Shown one piece after another: positions 24,981 to 34,417 of a stretch of 64,000 bases of DNA. The DNA comes from Bacteroides intestinalis (GTDB lineage Bacteria > Bacteroidota > Bacteroidia > Bacteroidales > Bacteroidaceae). Each line of letters begins with the position of its first letter. Position 1 is the first letter of the stretch. Both the position numbers and the translations under genes were made by a program. The notes under the pieces were generated by a model. That model was given only the letters and a program-made list of their open reading frames with translations, was not told the origin of the DNA and ran no database searches. The stretch is taken from assembly GCF_003464595.1 (NCBI RefSeq), contig NZ_QRZF01000026.1, positions 9,195 to 73,194 on the forward strand. Reading direction: 5' to 3'.

Positions 24981-25033
24981 TAGGTACGCGGACGATACGT
25001 TCGTCCGCCTAATCCGCGTCGTCCGCGTACCTA
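24981..25033. terminator. Long hairpin between converging ahpF and TPR regulator genes
   Basis: A perfect 15-bp arm pair runs from 24981-24995 (TAGGTACGCGGACGA) to 25019-25033. A second partial copy of the right arm, TCGTCCGC at 25001-25008, can pair with the same left arm, so two alternative hairpins exist. There is no T-run on either side. The right end overlaps the stop codon of the regulator gene. Confidence 0.6.
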
Positions 25034-26698
25034 TCTCTTAGAAAGAAATTCAGCAATATCCTCTTTTTCTTCCATGCCCAATTTCTGCCGTATAACCGTC
25101 TTACGTTGATACACCGTCCGTATACTTTGCTGAATAACCACGCTAATCTCTTTCGTTGAAAAGTCCGACTTCAACAAACAGCAGAGTTGCAGTTCCTTTT
25201 CATTCAGGATCTTTCCATACTTCTGACTGATACGGGTATAAAAGCCATCATGCACCATATCAATAGTCTTATATAAATCACTCCAAACCAGCAAATCATC
25301 TACCGCTACATCTTTATTGGCTATCCGTCCCATCTGTACCAATAGCTCCTGATGATCGGAACTGGGATTCGTAGCCACAATACGTATCAGGCCTAACTGC
25401 TGAAGCAGCATCTTCTTGACAAACTTATCATTATTGCCGCTTTCATCGCCTTCCGTCTCATTCAACAAACGGCGCAAGGCTTCCAATTCTTCTTCTTTCT
25501 CTACAAGCAAATGCTTTCTTCTCTGCAAATACCAGGCAACAGCCAGCAACAACAAAATACAGAGAGCCACCAATCCGACAAAGAAGGTCCGTTCTTTCTG
25601 CTTTTCCAATTGGAGATTCATATTCTGCTGTTGCAGTAACAGTTGTACCTTTCCTTTTTGGGCTATCACCCGCTGGTCACGGATAAAGTTGTTATACAGC
25701 CGGTTTGAGAAGAACGCCACATCCCGAATTGTAAAAGAGCGGCTATCCGTATAATTCATCAACGTTTTCTGTACCAGATAAAAGTTAGCCAACGACAAGT
25801 CCTGGTCAATATAGGGTGAACGCACGCTATCTCCCATTTGTATATAGTAGCGAGCGGAATCCATCTGACCCATATTCAGAAAATAACGCGAAAGAGCATA
25901 ATAAGATAAGGACTCGAAAGGGTGTTTAGTTTCTTTATATTCTTGTAAACTATGGCGCTGCAAATTGATGGCTTCCTGATTCTTTCCGGAATCACTCAGT
26001 ATATCAGCGTAGTTGCGCATCACATAGTACAATGCCTTCAAAGAGTCTGTGGAGGTATACAGGCATTCAGTAGCTTTACGGAGAGCCAACAGTGCAGAAT
26101 CATTCTGATTTGCACAGTAGTACGATATTGCCAGGCTGTTGTAGTTATTATATTGTCGGGTGGAATCAGGCTCTATAGCTATCAATTGCTTCTGTAGGCA
26201 TATCAGGCCTTCAAAATCATCATTGCCTTCCCCTATATTCTCTACAGAACGCAGCAAATCAAGACAGGCAGCCGTATCGCCGCGCAGGGTTGCAATGCGA
26301 TTTCCTTCAACCATCATCTCAGTGGCTTCTTTATATCTCTCGCTATCGTAGAAGTAATGCGCCGCCAGTTTGTAGGTACGCAGCAAACGCAATGTGTCAC
26401 CCACATCCGGTCTTCCATAATAATCCAGAGCGTATAACAGCAAAGAATCTTCATTCATCACCCAATGCGCATTATAGTGGGCTTGCCCCATAGCCAGCGC
26501 AAACCGTGCCCGCAACGAGTCCGGCAATACTTCGGGATCTTTCACCGACCGAAGCAGAGCAATCGCCTCCTCTGCATTCTGCTGTAACATTCGCTCCGCC
26601 TTTTCTATTTGGATGCGTTGCAATGACAGGACTTCCGTACATGCTGCTAATGCCAACACGCATACCCAACCTATCAAACCATGTTTCAATGCTTTCAT
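25031..26698 (-). CDS. TPR lipoprotein/membrane regulator with LuxR-like HTH
   Basis: This 555-aa protein has a lipobox-like signal (ALAAC), a TPR-like helical region (about 20-350), a membrane segment near 364-382 (FFVGLVALCILLLLAVAWYL), a coiled coil, and a C-terminal HTH (KSDFSTKEISVVIQQSIRTVYQ). The plan is the same as in the regulator at 5420-7012. The frame is open to 26731, but the -7 box at 26729-26736 overlaps that start, so ATG 26698 (MKALKHGL) is chosen, with AAGGA upstream. A receptor gene with a TonB-type barrel diverges from it and may be its target; the signal is unknown. Confidence 0.78.
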   Translation of the reverse strand: MKALKHGLIGWVCVLALAACTEVLSLQRIQIEKAERMLQQNAEEAIALLRSVKDPEVLPDSLRARFALAMGQAHYNAHWVMNEDSLLLYALDYYGRPDVGDTLRLLRTYKLAAHYFYDSERYKEATEMMVEGNRIATLRGDTAACLDLLRSVENIGEGNDDFEGLICLQKQLIAIEPDSTRQYNNYNSLAISYYCANQNDSALLALRKATECLYTSTDSLKALYYVMRNYADILSDSGKNQEAINLQRHSLQEYKETKHPFESLSYYALSRYFLNMGQMDSARYYIQMGDSVRSPYIDQDLSLANFYLVQKTLMNYTDSRSFTIRDVAFFSNRLYNNFIRDQRVIAQKGKVQLLLQQQNMNLQLEKQKERTFFVGLVALCILLLLAVAWYLQRRKHLLVEKEEELEALRRLLNETEGDESGNNDKFVKKMLLQQLGLIRIVATNPSSDHQELLVQMGRIANKDVAVDDLLVWSDLYKTIDMVHDGFYTRISQKYGKILNEKELQLCCLLKSDFSTKEISVVIQQSIRTVYQRKTVIRQKLGMEEKEDIAEFLSKR

Positions 26699-26728
26699 GC
26701 CGTTTTTCCTTCTTGCTTTAAGTCTTTG

Positions 26729-26736
26729 CAAAGATA
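26729..26736 (-). promoter_or_regulatory. -7 box of the TPR regulator gene
   Basis: The minus strand reads TATCTTTG, 31 nt upstream of the chosen start. It rules out the longer reading of the gene. Confidence 0.6.
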
Positions 26737-26926
26737 GATATTTATCAATTAACGGAAGTTACGGTCTCCCTTTTTTTGCACTTTTCTTTATATATAAACC
26801 TGAAATGGGAAGATATAAACTTTTTCATAAAGCGCAGCTCAAAACCCTTTAATTTTCAAATAGTTGCAAAAGTCATTGCACTTTATTTAGTACCGCATAT
26901 AAACCGCTTTTCTGTTTCTATCGCTC

Positions 26927-26934
26927 TACCTTTG
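26927..26934 (+). promoter_or_regulatory. -7 box of the outer-membrane receptor gene
   Basis: TACCTTTG lies 44 nt before the start codon at 26979. Confidence 0.6.
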
Positions 26935-26978
26935 TCATGTTCAAAGAACAGAAATAATCACTAAAAATAATAAGAAAA

Positions 26979-29291
26979 ATGAAAAGATTAAGTATCATTT
27001 TAGAAGTATTATTCCTATGCACCTCCCTGATGGCTGCAAACAAAATCACAGGGAAAATCATCGATGAGAGTAACAATCAGAACATCGAGTATGCCAATGT
27101 CAGCCTGATGACTCAAGACTCGGCATTCATCACCGGAGCTGCCACAGACAACGACGGACACTTCTTACTGAAAGAGGTCAATAATGGAGATTATATCTTA
27201 TGCATCTCATGCGTCGGATACGAGAATTCCTGCCTCTCCATCCATAACCTGCAAGCCAATCTGAATCTGGGAGAACTGCCCCTGTCACCCGATAATGTAA
27301 TGTTGGAAGGCGTTACCGTCACAGCGAGCCCCATCATCAAAAAGACCGACCGGCAAATTATCCTCCCGACCGAAATGCAAACCAAAGCTGCTTCCAACGG
27401 AGTTTCCTTACTGAGAAATCTGCAACTGTCACGCATCCTGATCAATCCGATAGACAACAGCATCACGGTTCCCGGAGGAGACAATGTACAACTTAGGATT
27501 AACGGTGTAGAAGTGACTCAAGCTGAAATAATTTCCATCCGCCCGGCAGATGTGATCCGCATCGAGTATATAGACAATCCCGGCGCACGCTACGGAAATG
27601 CAGGTGCCGTATTAAACTACATTATAAAGAGAAGGGAATCGGGAGGAAGTATCTCTGCTGATCTCACCAACGGAGTATCCGATACGGGATACGGCGAACA
27701 TAACCTCGCAGCCAAATACCACTTCAACAAGTCTGAACTCAGCACTACCGTATATTGGGGACAGAGAGATCTGAAGTGGACGCGCGAAAACTATGAAAGT
27801 TTCCACTTCCCGGAGGCTTATCAAGAGAATAGAGAAGTAGGAGAACCTACTAAAGTAAAGTATGATAACCTTAACTTCAACCTCAATTACAGCTATCAGG
27901 ATAATGACAAGCAACTTCTCAACATTGCTCTCAGAAACCAATACAGTGATACCCCCAGTTCCATGTCGGACAGAATCAGTACATTGTATGAAGGAGATAC
28001 CTCCTACTCCATATCCGACCTTTCCGCCTCCAAAGTACTTATCCCCTCTTTGGATATCTATTACCAGAGAAATCTGAAAAACAAACAGACAATCTATGCG
28101 GATGTAGTGGCTTCTTATCTGGACAGCAAGAATGAACGGACTTTTATGCAGAAAGCCCTTAATAATGACAATAATGATACGGATATCTATTCGGAAACCA
28201 AAGGTGAGAAGTACTCCATCATCGGTGAAGGTATCTACGAAAAACAATTCAATACGGGTAAGTTTACCGGAGGTATCAAGCATACACAGGCCTATTTGCA
28301 AAACAGATATTCGGGCAATATAGAAAATAGAATCACGATGAATACGACCGAAACTTACTTATTTGCCGAGTATCAATCCAAGATAAAAGCACTGAACTAC
28401 ACTGTAGGGATTGGAGCTATGAGAACTTATAACAGCCAGGAGCAGTATTCTTCCGAGAAGTATATAGTCAAGCCTTCTTTAAGCCTGTCGTACTCTATAA
28501 ATGGGAAGTGGTTTTTCAGATACAACGGATACGTGTCGGGCTATGCTCCTTCCCTGTCCGACCTGAACGACATTTCACAAGCAATGGATAAGTACCAGAT
28601 ACGCAAAGGAAATCCCGACTTAAAGTCTGTTACATTCTATGCCAATACACTATCTGCCAGCTGGCAAAGCAAGTATGTATCTGTCGATTTGTTTGGAAGA
28701 TACAGTTATGACAGTAAGCCGATTATGGAAAACACCTACTACGAAGACGGGTATTTTGTCCGCACTACCGAGAATCATAAAGGTTTCCACCGGATCAATC
28801 TGGAGACATCTATACAGATACGGCCTTACAGAGAGTATATCTCTATCAAGCTTACTCCGTTCCTGAACCGCTATATCAGTTACGGCAATACCTACACGCA
28901 TACACACACCAATGCAGGGCTGCGAGGCAGCTTGATGGCAATGTACAAGAACTGGGTACTGATGGCAGAAATGAATACCAGCAACCACACTCTGTGGGGT
29001 GAAACGCTGACTAAAGAGGAGAAACTGCACACCATCATGGCAGGATATAATACAGAGAAATGGAGCCTGTCTGTCGGGGTGCTGAACCCGTTCACCAAGA
29101 AGTATGAACAGGAAATAGAGAACCTCTCAAAATCGGCTCCCTATCGCCAGTTAGCATATTCCAAGAACTTAAGGCTTCTGTTCATGGTAAACGTATCCTT
29201 CAACCTGGACTTCGGAAAGAAGCGCAACAGTCAAGGCAGAAGAATCAATAATAAGGATACTGATACAGGTATTTTGTCCGGAAACAAATAA
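26979..29291 (+). CDS. TonB-dependent-receptor-like outer-membrane beta-barrel protein
   Basis: This 770-aa protein has a signal peptide (about 1-19), a carboxypeptidase-regulatory-like beta-sandwich (KITGKIIDESNNQNIEYANV, about 21-105), a plug-like region (about 110-210) and a long C-terminal barrel of the OMP_b-brl_3 type. It lacks a partner SusD and is smaller than the SusC of this window. Such stand-alone receptors take up or bind peptides, metals or signals; the ligand is not readable here. It is divergent from the TPR/HTH regulator, which is a plausible control link. The C-terminus (GKKRNSQGRR...) lacks a clear final aromatic residue. Confidence 0.82.
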   Translation: MKRLSIILEVLFLCTSLMAANKITGKIIDESNNQNIEYANVSLMTQDSAFITGAATDNDGHFLLKEVNNGDYILCISCVGYENSCLSIHNLQANLNLGELPLSPDNVMLEGVTVTASPIIKKTDRQIILPTEMQTKAASNGVSLLRNLQLSRILINPIDNSITVPGGDNVQLRINGVEVTQAEIISIRPADVIRIEYIDNPGARYGNAGAVLNYIIKRRESGGSISADLTNGVSDTGYGEHNLAAKYHFNKSELSTTVYWGQRDLKWTRENYESFHFPEAYQENREVGEPTKVKYDNLNFNLNYSYQDNDKQLLNIALRNQYSDTPSSMSDRISTLYEGDTSYSISDLSASKVLIPSLDIYYQRNLKNKQTIYADVVASYLDSKNERTFMQKALNNDNNDTDIYSETKGEKYSIIGEGIYEKQFNTGKFTGGIKHTQAYLQNRYSGNIENRITMNTTETYLFAEYQSKIKALNYTVGIGAMRTYNSQEQYSSEKYIVKPSLSLSYSINGKWFFRYNGYVSGYAPSLSDLNDISQAMDKYQIRKGNPDLKSVTFYANTLSASWQSKYVSVDLFGRYSYDSKPIMENTYYEDGYFVRTTENHKGFHRINLETSIQIRPYREYISIKLTPFLNRYISYGNTYTHTHTNAGLRGSLMAMYKNWVLMAEMNTSNHTLWGETLTKEEKLHTIMAGYNTEKWSLSVGVLNPFTKKYEQEIENLSKSAPYRQLAYSKNLRLLFMVNVSFNLDFGKKRNSQGRRINNKDTDTGILSGNK

Positions 29292-29324
29292 TTGTCTCCC
29301 TCAGGAAATGCGGGAACCTGCCCA

Positions 29325-31460
29325 CTAATTGATAATATTCAATTCTTTAATCAGGTTCCCAGCTTTCCCGTATTTCTCAATCATAAATAAAATATAGCGC
29401 ACATCCACTCCAATGGTACGCTGCATCTTCGGTTCATAAAGAATATCACTGCCCATAGCCTCCCAGTTTCCATCGAAAGCTAATCCCAGCAATTCACCTT
29501 TCGAATTGAACATCGCACTGCCGCTATTGCCACCGGTAATATCATTATTAGAGATAAAGCAAACCTTCATTTCGCCCTTTTCATCGGCATATCTTCCAAA
29601 ATTACGGGAAGAAAGCAGAGATACCAACTCCGGCTGTACTGCAAAATCCACATCTCCCACATGGGCTTTCACCTTCTCCAGTACACCTTTTGTCGTTGTA
29701 TAATAATCATATTCCGCTCCGTCAAACGGAGTATAGCCGCATACCGTCCCAAAGCTCAATCGCATGGTGGAATTAGCATCCGGATAGAAATTACGAGATG
29801 CATACATCCTACGGATAGCCCCATTCAACAGGCGTTCTCCACGAATGATTTCCGTAGTAGGCGCCTGCGTCTGCATATTCATATCGAACAACATTGTCAG
29901 CATATCAATGCCCAGTGAAATAGCCGGATCATCGAAAATCTGATAGGTAGTATCCCGTTCGAGAAAGCGCTTCAATCCACGGGGAGTAGTCAGCTCAGAA
30001 CTTGCATAAAGACTATCTACGAAAGCTTTCTCATCCCCATCATATTTCTGTGCGATAGTATGGTAGATTTCCGGCAAGAAGGTGGTATCCACTTTTGAGC
30101 GATACTCCTTCAGCAGTACCGTAAATACTTCCTTGTCTATATCCAGATCCAAATTAGAGTATTGTTCAACGATATCCTTCAAGGCAGCAATAACAGTTTT
30201 CTGTTCCCCTTCAAAGTCAAAGTTCAGAATCTTCAGGGCAAGCTGCACGAGCTCCGGTCCATACAGGAAAGACTCAATAAAGTAAGCCTGCGCACGGTTT
30301 ATCTCCCGGCGGTTCTTGTAGTTCAGTTCCAAATCCGTAAACAGTTGAAGAAGCTTCTCACGTTCTTCCGGATTCTGCTGTATCCACCGACGGATTTCTT
30401 GCTCCATTTCACGCTTCTTATCTAAGATTCCCAACTTACGGATAGCACGGTTGACGCCGATACTGTTCTTCCAATAGTTGGAGCTTTCATCATACTTGGA
30501 AGCATACTTAATACGTATGCTGTCTTTACTGTCCATTTCACGCTTCCAGATGGCTTGCTTCACACCACGAATATCAATCTGAGCCTGATTGGAGTTATTC
30601 ATCATTTCCTCGATGCCGAATGAAGAAAGGTAACGTTCCGTACTTCCCGGATAACCTATCGTCATACAGAAAGAGCCCTCCTTATAGCCATCCAGTGAAA
30701 TCGGAGCTACATATTCAGGATGATACGGGACATTATCAGGGGAGTAATCGGCAGGCCGATTCTTGCGATCTGCATAAATACGAAATACACAAAAATCTCC
30801 TGTATGCCGGGGCCACACCCAGTTGTCCGTATCCCAGCCGAACTTACCGACAGAGGAAGGAGGTGCAAACACCAGCCGCACATCGTTGAAATCGCGGTAA
30901 ACGGAAAGCCAGAATTCATTGCCTCCATAATAAGCATCTACCACGCCAAGCAAAGTGGAGTCTTTCAGGGATACCTCACCACCTATTACCATCATCATAG
31001 AGTCTACCGCACTGGAACGTTCCATCTCGTTCATCGAAGGCTTAACAACTCCCAGCACACGCTTGGTCACATCTTCTGTACGAAGCAGGAAGCGAACGTA
31101 AAGCTCCGGATTAGGCAATTCCTCTGCACGGCTACGGGCTACGAAACCATCTTTCAGGTAATCATGTTCCACTGATGAATGTTGCTGCACACTGCTGAAG
31201 CCGCAGTGATGATTGGTAAACACCAACCCGTCTTCCGACACTACCACACCGGAACAAAATCCTCCGAAGCTGACTACTGCATCTTTCAATGAGGGTTTCT
31301 TCGGATTATATAGTTTATCGGCAGGCATTTGCAGGCCGAGTTCTTTCATCGTTTTACGGGTCTGTTTATTCAGGTTTCCCAGCATCCACATACCTTCGTC
31401 CGCCTGTCCCGTCAACGTGAAGAGGCTGCAAGCAGCAATCAGTATATACTTTAGCTTCAT
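29325..31460 (-). CDS. S46 family dipeptidyl peptidase (DPP7-like)
   Basis: This 711-aa exported serine peptidase cuts dipeptides from protein N-termini in the periplasm. The catalytic His is His85 in FTNHHCG and the serine is Ser646 in GGNSGS. The segment LAFDGNWEAM has Gly (residue 664) where, from memory, the Asp/Glu-specific DPP11 has Arg, so a DPP7-like preference for hydrophobic P1 residues is more likely. The frame is open to 31487 but that overlaps the upstream gene; ATG 31460 gives a good signal peptide. It follows DUF389 after 16 nt. Confidence 0.9.
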   Translation of the reverse strand: MKLKYILIAACSLFTLTGQADEGMWMLGNLNKQTRKTMKELGLQMPADKLYNPKKPSLKDAVVSFGGFCSGVVVSEDGLVFTNHHCGFSSVQQHSSVEHDYLKDGFVARSRAEELPNPELYVRFLLRTEDVTKRVLGVVKPSMNEMERSSAVDSMMMVIGGEVSLKDSTLLGVVDAYYGGNEFWLSVYRDFNDVRLVFAPPSSVGKFGWDTDNWVWPRHTGDFCVFRIYADRKNRPADYSPDNVPYHPEYVAPISLDGYKEGSFCMTIGYPGSTERYLSSFGIEEMMNNSNQAQIDIRGVKQAIWKREMDSKDSIRIKYASKYDESSNYWKNSIGVNRAIRKLGILDKKREMEQEIRRWIQQNPEEREKLLQLFTDLELNYKNRREINRAQAYFIESFLYGPELVQLALKILNFDFEGEQKTVIAALKDIVEQYSNLDLDIDKEVFTVLLKEYRSKVDTTFLPEIYHTIAQKYDGDEKAFVDSLYASSELTTPRGLKRFLERDTTYQIFDDPAISLGIDMLTMLFDMNMQTQAPTTEIIRGERLLNGAIRRMYASRNFYPDANSTMRLSFGTVCGYTPFDGAEYDYYTTTKGVLEKVKAHVGDVDFAVQPELVSLLSSRNFGRYADEKGEMKVCFISNNDITGGNSGSAMFNSKGELLGLAFDGNWEAMGSDILYEPKMQRTIGVDVRYILFMIEKYGKAGNLIKELNIIN

Positions 31461-31476
31461 TCTATTTCGTATTAAA

Positions 31477-32850
31477 TTATTCTGCAATCAGTCTTAGTTG
31501 TTTCGCTCCCGTACGTGCTTTCAGCCATTCGGTGATTTTCTGTTTCTCGTGGGCGTCGGGATGCTTGCCAAACTTCAGTACGGCAAGTGTAATGGTATCT
31601 GTTCGTACCGAATCAACCGTCAGTTCTATGGCATGAGAGATAGAAACTGTTTTCACTGATGGATAAAGTACTTTTAGTTCCGGAACAATCTTTTTGCCCA
31701 ATTCATCGAAAGACTTATATCTTGCCAGGCTCTGTTCCAGCACCGTAATCTTCTTTGTTTGTTCCACCAGTCGTTCTTCACTGTTCTTATAGAAGTCTTC
31801 CATCACCATAGCCCGGATAGAAGAAATATCCACAGCTTCATTATTCATTCCCTGAAGAACAATCAGCTTTGTTTCACCTAACTTATAATCCTTCATCTTG
31901 CTACGGGCAATGGCAATCGAAGCCTCGGGAACTTCTTGTCCGATCAGTACCACGCGTATCTCATTATCCTTGCTGCCATGATAATGGATTTTCTTATCCA
32001 ATACCTGTGTATTCTCAAAAGAAAGCTGTTCGGCAACAAACCGGTTGGCAGCACTCTCATAAAAAGTACTCTGAATAATGCCTACCGTCAAGTAAACAGC
32101 CGGACACATAGTCAGCACAGCAATGAGTATAATGTATTGGCGTACTTTCTTCTCCCGCTTCTTATCCACAAACTCTTTACGCTGGAAGTGCATCACACGC
32201 ACCCCGGCAAACGTAGCAAGACTGATAAATACCGAATTAATGAAGTAGAGATAAAATGCTCCGAGGAAATAAACCAAGTTACCCGTTGCCAACCCGTAAC
32301 CTGCCGTACAGAGTGGAGGCATCAAAGCCGTAGCAATGGCAACACCGGGAATTACGTTTCCTTTCTCCTTGGTAGATAGGGCAACCACACCGGCAAGACC
32401 ACCCATCAATGCGATGAATACGTCATAAATCGTAGGTGAAGTACGTGCCAGAAGCTCCGACTGTCCTTCGGCAACAGGGCTTACAAGAAAGAAGATAGTA
32501 GCTGTAGTTACACTGAACAGAGTGGTTATCAGAAAGCTCTTCAGTGAACGTTTCATCAATTCAAAGTCATTCAGACCGACAGAAAGTCCCACCCCCATGA
32601 TAGGTCCCATCAGTGGAGAAATCAACATGGCACCGATGATTACGGCCGTGGAATTGACATTCAGTCCCAATGATGCCATAAAAATGGCAAAGATCAAAAT
32701 CCACAGGTTAGCCCCTTTAAACTCTACTCCTTTGCGGATGGAGTCTACTGTTTCCAGCTCATTGTCCTTGTCTTTCCTCAGATCAAGATACTCGCTCAGG
32801 AACTTTTTAACGGCAAAGACATTTCGGTTTTGTTCAGGTGTTTCCATCAT
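31477..32850 (-). CDS. DUF389 integral membrane protein
   Basis: This 457-aa protein has an N-terminal block of about six membrane segments with the DUF389 signature VIIGAMLISPLMGPIMG near residues 69-85, and ATALMPPLCTAGYGLA near 168-183. The C-terminal third (about 260-457) is soluble, with a coiled-coil stretch around EERLVEQTKKITVLEQS and a repeated small alpha/beta unit. The function of DUF389 is unknown. The start at 32850 (or 32847) lies directly after AT-rich heptad repeats, and the S46 peptidase gene follows closely. Their functional relation is not known. Confidence 0.85.
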   Translation of the reverse strand: MMETPEQNRNVFAVKKFLSEYLDLRKDKDNELETVDSIRKGVEFKGANLWILIFAIFMASLGLNVNSTAVIIGAMLISPLMGPIMGVGLSVGLNDFELMKRSLKSFLITTLFSVTTATIFFLVSPVAEGQSELLARTSPTIYDVFIALMGGLAGVVALSTKEKGNVIPGVAIATALMPPLCTAGYGLATGNLVYFLGAFYLYFINSVFISLATFAGVRVMHFQRKEFVDKKREKKVRQYIILIAVLTMCPAVYLTVGIIQSTFYESAANRFVAEQLSFENTQVLDKKIHYHGSKDNEIRVVLIGQEVPEASIAIARSKMKDYKLGETKLIVLQGMNNEAVDISSIRAMVMEDFYKNSEERLVEQTKKITVLEQSLARYKSFDELGKKIVPELKVLYPSVKTVSISHAIELTVDSVRTDTITLAVLKFGKHPDAHEKQKITEWLKARTGAKQLRLIAE

Positions 32851-32854
32851 ATCA

Positions 32855-32886
32855 TTTACAATTTGACGATTTACAATTTACAATTT
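32855..32886. repeat. Heptad repeat before the DUF389 start codon
   Basis: Read on the minus strand, ATTGTAA is repeated three times with an 8-nt variant (ATCGTCAA) between, ending 4 nt before the DUF389 start codon. TAA recurs every 7 or 8 nt. Confidence 0.75.
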
Positions 32887-32901
32887 GCCATGCGGACTAT
32901 T

Positions 32902-34347
32902 CTAATGTCTTATGATACGGTTCAGAATTGGTATTTGATTCAGCGGCAAATCACGCTTCACAATGTAAGCGATAAACAGTATCAGCAGAACTGTACGGTA
33001 TGCCATACGCAGGTAGATATTGTCTATCGGCACATATTCGGCAGCGAGATAAAGCACAGCAGCAAGAAGCACATACATACCGATTGCTTTCAAATCATAC
33101 TGTATCGGATATTTCTTCTGACCCACAAAGTAAGAAAGCAACATAGCAACGCCATATCCTGTAAATCCAGCCCAAGCACAAGCAATATAGCCATACTTCG
33201 GAATCAGGAAGACATTCATCAATATCAGGATAGTGCAGCCTGTCAATGAGAAGTAAGCTCCCCAACGGGTTTCATCAATCAGCTTGTACCAGAAAGACAG
33301 GTTGAAATAAATGCCCATAAAGATTTCCGCCGCCATAACGATAGGTACTACCCGTAATCCGTCCCAATAATCACGCCCGATGATATGGCGCAGAATGTCC
33401 AGATAGAACATTACTGCCAGAAAGGCGAGTAAAGTAAAGATGATAAAGAACTTCATAGCCTGGGCATACATCTCACGGCTATCTTTCTCCTTGCTCTTAC
33501 CAAATACAAAAGGTTCATAAGCAAAGCGGAATGCCTGAGTAAACATGGCCATAATCATGGCAATCTTACTGGCAGCTCCGTAAATGCCGAGTTGTATGGT
33601 AGCCTCAGCCTCATCAGGATAAACAAAGGGAAAAATAATCTTATCGGCCACCTGATTCAAGATACCTGCCACACCCAGTATCACCAATGGCAAAGAGTAA
33701 CGAAGCATCCGTTTCAGTAACTCTCTATCCAATACATAGGTAAATCCCCTCAGTTCCGGTATCATGCACAACATGACAACAGAAGTACATATCAGATTGA
33801 AGAGGAAAGCATAACCTACATCATTCCCTTTCAGAACGACGTAATAGAAAAGATTGAGAGCAATATTGAGGAAGATAAACAACAACTTCAGTGCAGCAAA
33901 CTTAATGGGGCGTTTCTTATAACGCAAATAAGCGAACGGAATACTTTGAATAGCATCCATTGCCACCACAATCATCATCATACCTATATACCAGGGGTGC
34001 TCTCCGTATTCCAACCATCCGGCAATAGGTTCCAAAAACAATAATCCCAAAGCTACAAATACCACTGAACCGAAACTTACGCTCAACAAGGTGGTGGAAT
34101 ATACCCGCATCGGATCATCTTGCCCTTTATTGGCAAAACGGAAGAACCCCGTTTCCATACCACACGTCAGCAATACCAGCATCAATGCCACCCAGGCATA
34201 TATATTCGTAACCACACCATAACCACCCGATGATGCAGGTAAAGCTATCGTATATACAGGCACTAACAGATAATTGAGAAAACGTCCTACAATACTGCTC
34301 ACCCCGTAAATAGCTGTTTCTTTTGCTAAGCTTTTTAATCCCGCCAT
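32902..34347 (-). CDS. Polysaccharide flippase (MATE/MOP superfamily, Wzx-like)
   Basis: This 481-aa inner-membrane protein has about 14 hydrophobic segments. The N-terminus KETAIYGVSSIVGRFLNYLLVPVYT is typical of O-antigen and polysaccharide flippases, which move lipid-linked oligosaccharides to the periplasmic side. No glycosyltransferases are nearby, so the glycan is unknown. It lies 70 nt after ruvB in the same direction, with a nested hairpin in that gap. It is followed by DUF389 after 51 nt. Confidence 0.88.
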   Translation of the reverse strand: MAGLKSLAKETAIYGVSSIVGRFLNYLLVPVYTIALPASSGGYGVVTNIYAWVALMLVLLTCGMETGFFRFANKGQDDPMRVYSTTLLSVSFGSVVFVALGLLFLEPIAGWLEYGEHPWYIGMMMIVVAMDAIQSIPFAYLRYKKRPIKFAALKLLFIFLNIALNLFYYVVLKGNDVGYAFLFNLICTSVVMLCMIPELRGFTYVLDRELLKRMLRYSLPLVILGVAGILNQVADKIIFPFVYPDEAEATIQLGIYGAASKIAMIMAMFTQAFRFAYEPFVFGKSKEKDSREMYAQAMKFFIIFTLLAFLAVMFYLDILRHIIGRDYWDGLRVVPIVMAAEIFMGIYFNLSFWYKLIDETRWGAYFSLTGCTILILMNVFLIPKYGYIACAWAGFTGYGVAMLLSYFVGQKKYPIQYDLKAIGMYVLLAAVLYLAAEYVPIDNIYLRMAYRTVLLILFIAYIVKRDLPLNQIPILNRIIRH

Positions 34348-34362
34348 GTTTTCTTAATTAAT

Positions 34363-34417
34363 GAACAGAACTATCTATATTCCCAATCCGGGAAGAAAAT
34401 AGAGATAGTATTTGTTC
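34363..34417 (-). other. Nested hairpin between ruvB and the flippase gene
   Basis: Three arm pairs are nested: GAACA/TGTTC, CTATCT/AGATAG and TTCCC/GGGAA, starting 16 nt before the flippase start codon. There is no T-run. It may be a leader structure or an mRNA processing site. Confidence 0.5.

Noticed and set aside
29312..29360. 9-bp inverted repeat GGGAACCTG / CAGGTTCCC at the 3' ends of the receptor and S46 genes
   Set aside because: One arm is inside S46 coding sequence and the 31-nt loop is long; too weak to call a terminator.
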